DNA from: Geobacter sp.
Lineage (GTDB): Bacteria; Desulfobacterota; Desulfuromonadia; Geobacterales; DSM-12255
Assembly (NCBI GenBank): GCA_012026855.1
Contig: VEOV01000124.1
Coordinates: 1 to 8,803 of the forward strand
Direction: 5' to 3'
Length of the DNA stretch: 8,803 bases
In this document: positions 4,333 through 8,803 of the stretch, one piece after another
How positions within the stretch are numbered: the stretch's first letter is position 1
Layout of the letters: each line of letters starts with the position of its first letter
Translations under genes and position numbers: made by a program
The notes under the pieces: generated by a model
Seen by the model: only the letters and a program-made list of their open reading frames with translations
What the model was told of the DNA's origin: nothing
Database searches by the model: none

Positions 4333-6015
4333 CTACAGCACCTTCACTTTAGTAATTTCCTTGCCTTCCGGGTCTATTGCGTGAACAGCACAGGCAATAC
4401 AGGGATCAAAAGAGTGAATGGTGCGCAGCACCTCCAGCGGCTTGTCCGGCAGGGCAACCGGGTTGCCGACCAGGGAGGCCTCATATGGCCCCAGCACCCC
4501 TTTGTCGTCCCTCGGGGAGGCGTTCCAGGTGGAGGGGACCACGGCCTGGTAGTTCTCGATCTTCTTGTTCTTGATGACAATCCAGTGGGACAGGGTGCCC
4601 CGGGGCGCCTCGTGGAAGCCGACCCCCTTGTACTCGCCGCTCGGGATCTCGGTATGGTTGGCATAGGTCTTGTCCCCGGAGGCGATGTTGTTGATCAGCT
4701 TGTCCAGGTTGTCCAGGGAGATGTCGGCCATGAGGTGGGCCCGCTGGGCCCGGGCCAGGAGCCGCCCCATGGTGGAATGGTAATCCTTGATGCCGATGCC
4801 CAGCTTGCTGTTGGCGCTGTCCACCAGCTTTTTGACCTTGGCGTTGCCGGCGGCATAGGCGGCGAAAATCTGGGCCGGCGGCCCGACCTGAACCGCCTTC
4901 CCCTCCAGCCGCGGCGCCTTGCACCAGGAGTATTTGCCGTCTTCCTTGAAGTCGGTGTATTCCGGCTTGGTCTCCCCGTCCCAGGGGTGCAGGTTGCTGG
5001 CCCCTTCGTACCAGGCGTGGGCCACCGACTCCCTGATGTTTTTGATCAGGTAGTCGTCCTGGTGGTTGGTGACCGGCTTGATGCCATTGAGGTTGGCAGC
5101 GGTGATAATGCCGCCGTTCAGGGCAAACTTGGTATTTTTGGTGTCTTCCGGGAACTCGGGCACGGCCAGGTAGTTGGTGACCCCGGCGCCATAGCCGAAC
5201 CACTCCTTGTAGGCAGCGGCAATGGCCAGCATGTCGGGATAGTAGACCTTCTGGACGAAGTCGCGGGACTCTTCCATGAGGGTCTTCAGGAAGGCCAGCC
5301 GCTCCATGTTCAGGGTGGCCAGGTTTTCCATGTTGATGGCCGAGGCGACCCCACCCACGACCAGGTTCTGGATATGGGGGTTCTTGCCGCCGAGGATGGC
5401 TACCGCCTGGGAGGCCTTGCGCTGGTAGTCCAGGGCCTTCAGGTAGTGGGCCACGGCCAGCAGGTTGACCTCGGGCGGCAGCTTCATGGCCGGATGTCCC
5501 CAGTAGCCGGAGGAGAAGATCCCCAGCTTGCCCCCGGCGGCAAAGGCCTTCAGCTTGTCCTGCACAGCCTTGAACTCCTTTTCCGAGTTCCCCGGCCAGT
5601 CGGAGATGCTCTGGGCGATCTGGGCGGTCTTCTTCGGATCAGCCTTGAGCGCCGAGATGACATCGACCCAGTCCAGGGCCGAAAGATGGTAGAAGTGGAC
5701 GATATGGTCCTGCACCGAATGCTGGGCAATCATGATGTTCCTGATGTACTGGGCATTGAGCGGCACCTCGACCTTGAGGGCATTTTCCACGGCCCGGATG
5801 GAGGAGATGGCGTGCACCGTGGTGCAGACGCCGCAGAAGCGCTGGGCAAAGGACCAGGCATCCTCCGGGGCGCGCCCCTTGAGAATGACTTCGATGCCGC
5901 GCCACATCTGGGCCGAGGACCAGGCGTTCTTGACTTTGCCCCCGTCGACTTCAACGTCGATGCGCAGGTGGCCTTCGATGCGTGTTATTGGATCCAGGGT
6001 AATTCTGGTGGACAT
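4333..6015 (-). CDS. hybL: [NiFe]-hydrogenase large subunit, group 1 Hyb type
   Basis: A 560-aa catalytic subunit (HybC homologue; E. coli HybC 567 aa) that oxidises H2 at a Ni-Fe centre. The L1 motif is RFCGVCTTVH, with C61 and C64, and the conserved RIEGH is at 12-16. The L2 motif, DPCIACAVH (537-545), gives C539 and C542. The 15 residues after H545 are the tail removed by the maturation protease. It has no signal peptide of its own, as expected for a subunit exported as a passenger on the Tat signal of the small subunit. GGAGG (complement of 6026-6030) lies 10 nt before the ATG. It follows hybB after 48 nt and precedes the protease gene by 39 nt. The L1 arginine is followed by Phe instead of the common Ile. 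In G. sulfurreducens the Hyb enzyme is required for H2-dependent respiration. Confidence 0.97.
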   Translation of the reverse strand: MSTRITLDPITRIEGHLRIDVEVDGGKVKNAWSSAQMWRGIEVILKGRAPEDAWSFAQRFCGVCTTVHAISSIRAVENALKVEVPLNAQYIRNIMIAQHSVQDHIVHFYHLSALDWVDVISALKADPKKTAQIAQSISDWPGNSEKEFKAVQDKLKAFAAGGKLGIFSSGYWGHPAMKLPPEVNLLAVAHYLKALDYQRKASQAVAILGGKNPHIQNLVVGGVASAINMENLATLNMERLAFLKTLMEESRDFVQKVYYPDMLAIAAAYKEWFGYGAGVTNYLAVPEFPEDTKNTKFALNGGIITAANLNGIKPVTNHQDDYLIKNIRESVAHAWYEGASNLHPWDGETKPEYTDFKEDGKYSWCKAPRLEGKAVQVGPPAQIFAAYAAGNAKVKKLVDSANSKLGIGIKDYHSTMGRLLARAQRAHLMADISLDNLDKLINNIASGDKTYANHTEIPSGEYKGVGFHEAPRGTLSHWIVIKNKKIENYQAVVPSTWNASPRDDKGVLGPYEASLVGNPVALPDKPLEVLRTIHSFDPCIACAVHAIDPEGKEITKVKVL

Positions 6016-6063
6016 ATTGAAAAAACCTCCGATTAAGTTTTTATTCTGAATCTGCTGAAAAAC

Positions 6064-7335
6064 TCACGCCTCGCTGTTGGCTTGGCTATGCAGGCCAATC
6101 CGCGGCAGTACCGGGAACAGCTTGACGAAAATCTTGTAGGCCAGGATCTCCAGGGCAACGATGCCGACCGTGATCATCACCTCGGCAAAGGAGGGGAAGT
6201 AGCGCCACCCCTTGCCCGGATTGAAGCCGATCAGGTAGACGTTGAAACGGTACAGCGCCCCGCCGAGCACGATCATGGCCGCGCTGACAAACAGCCAGCG
6301 GGGGGAGCGGCGGTTTTTTCTGGAAAACAGAATGGCAGAGCCGATCCCCACCAGGAAGAATTCCAGCAGGAAGAAGCCGGAGTAGAAATCCAGGCTGATG
6401 GCCGCCAGCAGCTGTCCCCGGTAGGTCAGGTCGCCGATGACCACGGAGAGCCAGATGACCGTCACCCACGGGATGAGCGCAGCCAGGCCGGAAAGCTCAT
6501 CAATTTCAAAGGGACGATCGAAGGCGTAGCAGGAGATGATCGACTCCAAGATGGCAATGGCGTAGCCGATGAAGACGCAGTTGATCAGGAAGAGCAGCGG
6601 CAGGAAACCGGTGTGCCAGAGCGGGTGCAGCTTGGTGGAGGCGATCAGCAAGAGCGACCCGAGGGACGACTGGTGCATGGTCGGCAGGGTGATGCCGAGC
6701 ACGATGAAGAAGATCAGCACCTTGTTGAGCCGCGGCTTGAGCCAGGCCGCGCCTGCCTTGGCCAGTTCCAGCTTGTTCAGCAGCGCGTCAGCGTTCGGGG
6801 CAATTTTCGGATGCAGCCAGTCGCGCACCGCCCGGAGCCGGTCACCCCTGGTGTTCTCGATGGCGGTCAGGATGGCCGGGAGAAACTCGATGATCAGCAC
6901 CGTGGAATAGGTCATGACGCAGAGGGCCACCTCGAACATGGCGGAGTTGGCCTGCCACTTGGACGGGATGAAGAAGTTGTAGGAGTTCCAGGGGCGCCCC
7001 AGGTCCACCATGACGGAGAAACCGGCCAGGCCGTAGCCGAACATGCTGGTGAGGATGGCGGAGCGGATCAGCGGGTGGTACTGCATCCGGTTGCGGATGT
7101 AGACCAGGATGGCGACAGCGTAGCCGCCGCAGGCGATGGCGGTACCGGTGGCCACATCGTAGGTGATCCAGATCCCCCAGGGGTAGCCGTCGCTCATGTT
7201 GGAGACGGCGCCGATCCCCTTGACAAAGCGGACGCCGACAAAGAAGAAACCGACGGCAACGATGAAGAGGAGCACGAAAAAGGCCTTGGTGAAAATCTTC
7301 CCTTCCAGCTTCTGGTATTCGTGTTCATGACCCAT
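6064..7335 (-). CDS. hybB: HybB-type membrane subunit (NrfD family)
   Basis: A 423-aa integral membrane protein that links HybA to the quinone pool and releases electrons from H2 oxidation to menaquinone. About ten hydrophobic segments are visible, near residues 18-37, 58-80, 89-110, 131-157, 205-224, 241-265, 285-301, 319-336, 346-364 and 384-404. HybB/NrfD landmarks include DGYPWGIWITYDVATG (49-64), DLGRPWN (111-117) and LPTMHQSSLGSLL (217-229). It is somewhat longer than E. coli HybB (392 aa), mostly from a charged loop at about 160-203 and a longer tail. Its ATG shares one base with the hybA stop (TAATG), and its ribosome site GGGAGGAG lies inside the end of hybA, so coupled translation is likely. 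No haem-ligand pattern is claimed; this family works without haem. Confidence 0.94.
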   Translation of the reverse strand: MGHEHEYQKLEGKIFTKAFFVLLFIVAVGFFFVGVRFVKGIGAVSNMSDGYPWGIWITYDVATGTAIACGGYAVAILVYIRNRMQYHPLIRSAILTSMFGYGLAGFSVMVDLGRPWNSYNFFIPSKWQANSAMFEVALCVMTYSTVLIIEFLPAILTAIENTRGDRLRAVRDWLHPKIAPNADALLNKLELAKAGAAWLKPRLNKVLIFFIVLGITLPTMHQSSLGSLLLIASTKLHPLWHTGFLPLLFLINCVFIGYAIAILESIISCYAFDRPFEIDELSGLAALIPWVTVIWLSVVIGDLTYRGQLLAAISLDFYSGFFLLEFFLVGIGSAILFSRKNRRSPRWLFVSAAMIVLGGALYRFNVYLIGFNPGKGWRYFPSFAEVMITVGIVALEILAYKIFVKLFPVLPRIGLHSQANSEA

Positions 7336-8270
7336 TAGCGCTCCTCCCTGTCATGCTGCTGCGCTTCCTGGTCAGCAGATGCGTCATGGTTTTTCATGTT
7401 CTTGACAGCCACAAAGCAGAGGGCGCTGTAGAGGGCAACCGGCGCAATGAACCCCTTGTAGATGGTATGCTGAATCTTCTCGGAAAACTCCGCCGGCGCT
7501 TCCGGCTTCAGCTCCGGCAGCCCCAGCTTGTTGAACGGCATGGCAGCCAGGTAGAGGTGGTTGGTACCGCCAGCTTCGTGCTCGCCATAGATGTGGGCCA
7601 GGTACTTGCCCGGGTTCTCCTGCAGCCTGGTTCTGGCCTCAGAGAGCAGCTCCCGGCGCTTGCCGAACTTGATGGCCCCCACCGGGCAGACCTCGGCGCA
7701 GGCGGTGATCCCCTTTTCCCGCAGATTGGTCTTGACGCACAGGTCGCACTTGACGATCTGGGGAATGGATTTGTCCCACTGGAACTTGGGGATGTTGAAG
7801 GCGCAGGCCACCTGGCAGTAGCGGCAGCCGATGCAGGTGTCCTTGTTGTAGTCCACCACGCCGGTAATCTTGTCCTTGGTCATGGCGCTCACCGGGCAGA
7901 CCGAGACGCAGGACGGCTTCTGGCAGTGCATGCAGGAGTACTTGATGTATGACCAGCGGCTGTCCGACTCCTTGAACAGCTTGATCAATGTCCTGGTGCT
8001 GCCGGACAGGTCGGACGGCGCATCCCAGAGGCCGTCGTTGTCGAACTTGGCCTTTTCATAGGAGAGACTGCCGTAGTCGCCGTTGACCCTTTTGCAGGCA
8101 GCCATGCACGCCTTGCAGCCAACGCACCTGGTAGCATCGTAGAGCATGCCGATGGCCTCGTTGTTGACGGCCGGGCCGGTGGATGCCCCGCTTTCCGCCG
8201 TGCAGGCCAGCAGCCCTGCCCCCCCCATGCTGAGGAGTTTGAGGAAATCCCGTCTACTCTTTTTCTGCAT
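7335..8270 (-). CDS. hybA: HybA-type four-cluster ferredoxin subunit of the hydrogenase
   Basis: A 311-aa periplasmic electron-transfer subunit carrying electrons from the small subunit to HybB. A perfect Tat signal, SRRDFLK (5-11), begins the protein, which is why the start is placed at 8270. A longer frame from 8363 would put 31 unrelated residues before it. Sixteen cysteines in four groups bind four 4Fe-4S clusters: 49/52/55/59, 113/116/121/125, 146/149/152/156 and 175/178/191/195. The motif NIPKF follows the third group. The C-terminus has IQHTIYKG and a membrane helix at about 273-289, as in E. coli HybA (328 aa), then a charged tail. The Tat signal ends GLLAC with Cys23, which resembles a lipobox. 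The gene overlaps hybS by 17 nt and shares one base with hybB. The only visible ribosome site is a moderate AAGGGGA. Confidence 0.95.
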   Translation of the reverse strand: MQKKSRRDFLKLLSMGGAGLLACTAESGASTGPAVNNEAIGMLYDATRCVGCKACMAACKRVNGDYGSLSYEKAKFDNDGLWDAPSDLSGSTRTLIKLFKESDSRWSYIKYSCMHCQKPSCVSVCPVSAMTKDKITGVVDYNKDTCIGCRYCQVACAFNIPKFQWDKSIPQIVKCDLCVKTNLREKGITACAEVCPVGAIKFGKRRELLSEARTRLQENPGKYLAHIYGEHEAGGTNHLYLAAMPFNKLGLPELKPEAPAEFSEKIQHTIYKGFIAPVALYSALCFVAVKNMKNHDASADQEAQQHDREER

Positions 8271-8803
8271 GGTGGTCGTCCCCTTTCGCTTCACCACCCT
8301 TGGGCAGCTTTTTCGCCAGCATAGCACCGGCACCCAGGGCAGCCCCGGCAGCCAGGCCGACAAAGCCGGTGGTGAGCGGATCAGGCCCTTTACCCTTTTC
8401 CTTCAGATCAACCGGCGCATAGCTGTCAAACGGCGTCGGCTCGTGGATCTGGACCTTGTCGCTAATGGCCATCTTGAAGAGCACATCCGGCTCGGTGCAG
8501 CCGATGCAGGGGTGGCCGACGGAAACCGGCCAGACACCGACCTCGTTGAAGCGCTGCACCGAACAGTTGGCATAGGTGGCCGGTCCCTTGCAGCCGAGCT
8601 TGAAGAGGCAGTACCCCTGGGCATGGGTCGGATCGCCATAAGCCTTGGCAAACCGGCCGGCGTCAAAGTGGGGACGGCGCTCGCAATGTTCGTGAATCCT
8701 GCGGCCATAGGCGAACTTGGGACGCCCCAGGGCATCAAGTTCGGGCAGTTTCTTGAAGGTCAGGTAGTACATGACGGTGGAGAGGAGATTGTAGGGGCTG
8801 GGC
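8254..8803 (-). CDS. hybS: [NiFe]-hydrogenase small subunit, C-terminal part (cut by the window edge)
   Basis: This is the C-terminal part of about 183 residues of a HybO/HybS-type small subunit. The frame runs off the right edge, so the Tat signal and the proximal cluster are not visible. It opens with PSPYNLLSTVMYYLTF, a conserved small-subunit segment. The Met encoded at 8770-8772 lies inside this segment and is not a start. Distal 4Fe-4S ligands are seen as HEHC, then C in GYC and C in KLGC (H-x2-C-x25-C-x5-C). Medial cluster ligands are the C of ANC and the pair in HPCIGC. A proline in VWPV occupies the place of the fourth cysteine, indicating a standard 3Fe-4S medial cluster. A hydrophobic C-terminal helix (TTGFVGLAAGAALGAGAML) anchors the enzyme in the membrane, followed by a basic/acidic tail with HH. 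The gene overlaps hybA by 17 nt. Confidence 0.95.
   Translation of the reverse strand, partial: PSPYNLLSTVMYYLTFKKLPELDALGRPKFAYGRRIHEHCERRPHFDAGRFAKAYGDPTHAQGYCLFKLGCKGPATYANCSVQRFNEVGVWPVSVGHPCIGCTEPDVLFKMAISDKVQIHEPTPFDSYAPVDLKEKGKGPDPLTTGFVGLAAGAALGAGAMLAKKLPKGGEAKGDDHHAEKE

Noticed and set aside
3889..6036. A 715-codon open frame on the + strand, antisense to hybL and most of the protease gene
   Set aside because: The opposite strand encodes unmistakable HybL and HybD with all motifs. The + frame translates to a low-complexity Gly/Val/Asp/Gln-rich sequence typical of antisense frames in GC-rich genes, with no recognisable domain.
6082..7338. A 418-codon open frame on the + strand, antisense to the whole of hybB
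   Set aside because: It is a mirror frame of a real membrane protein gene; its translation is Asp/Gly/Gln/His-rich and resembles no family.
8271..8363. A longer start for HybA at 8363
   Set aside because: The extra 31 residues come from the hybS reading region and would bury the SRRDFLK Tat signal, which must be near the N-terminus.
1..8803. CRISPR array, tRNA, rRNA, insertion sequence or prophage genes
   Set aside because: No spaced direct repeats, RNA-gene signatures, transposase or integrase motifs were seen on either strand.

Overview
The window looks like a chromosomal segment of a Geobacter-type anaerobe (Desulfuromonadota; inferred, not proven). It carries a periplasm-facing group 1 [NiFe] uptake hydrogenase operon of the Hyb type in the gene order small subunit - HybA - HybB - large subunit - maturation protease - TatA. 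This order, with a TatA gene closing the operon, is the one I associate with Geobacter. Codon use is GC-rich, except in a softer, more AT-rich patch at about 2510-3345.

Layout. (1) 1-2509, + strand: a tightly packed run of an unrecognised protein (possibly cut by the left edge), a Tat-exported DUF362 protein and an NRAMP-family Mn2+/Fe2+ transporter. Gaps are only 20 and 7 nt, so these are probably co-transcribed. (2) 2510-3345, + strand: a less GC-rich island. It holds a small secreted dockerin-like protein behind a roughly 190-nt leader with sigma70-like and sigma54-like promoter matches. It also holds a 61-aa ribbon-helix-helix (RHH) regulator behind a good sigma54 promoter. (3) 3558-3584: a strong bidirectional terminator separating the rightward RHH gene from the leftward hydrogenase operon. 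(4) 3616-8803, - strand, transcribed right to left: hybS (N-terminus beyond the right edge), hybA, hybB, hybL, a HybD-type protease, then a short tatA encoding only 56 residues.

How the hydrogenase genes work together. HybL holds the NiFe site. The protease removes the last 15 residues of HybL after the DPCxxCxxH motif once nickel is in place. The small subunit relays electrons through Fe-S clusters and anchors the dimer by a C-terminal helix. HybA (four 4Fe-4S clusters, Tat signal) and HybB (about ten membrane helices, NrfD family) pass electrons to the quinone pool. TatA belongs to the translocase that exports the folded, cofactor-loaded subunits. Overlapping stops and starts (hybS/hybA 17 nt, hybA/hybB sharing one base) suggest translational coupling.

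I see no CRISPR, rRNA, tRNA, insertion sequence or clear novel multi-gene system. The least ordinary part is the 2510-3345 island: two sigma54-like promoters, a possible 9-20-codon leader ORF overlapping a hairpin, a lone dockerin-like secreted protein and an RHH regulator.
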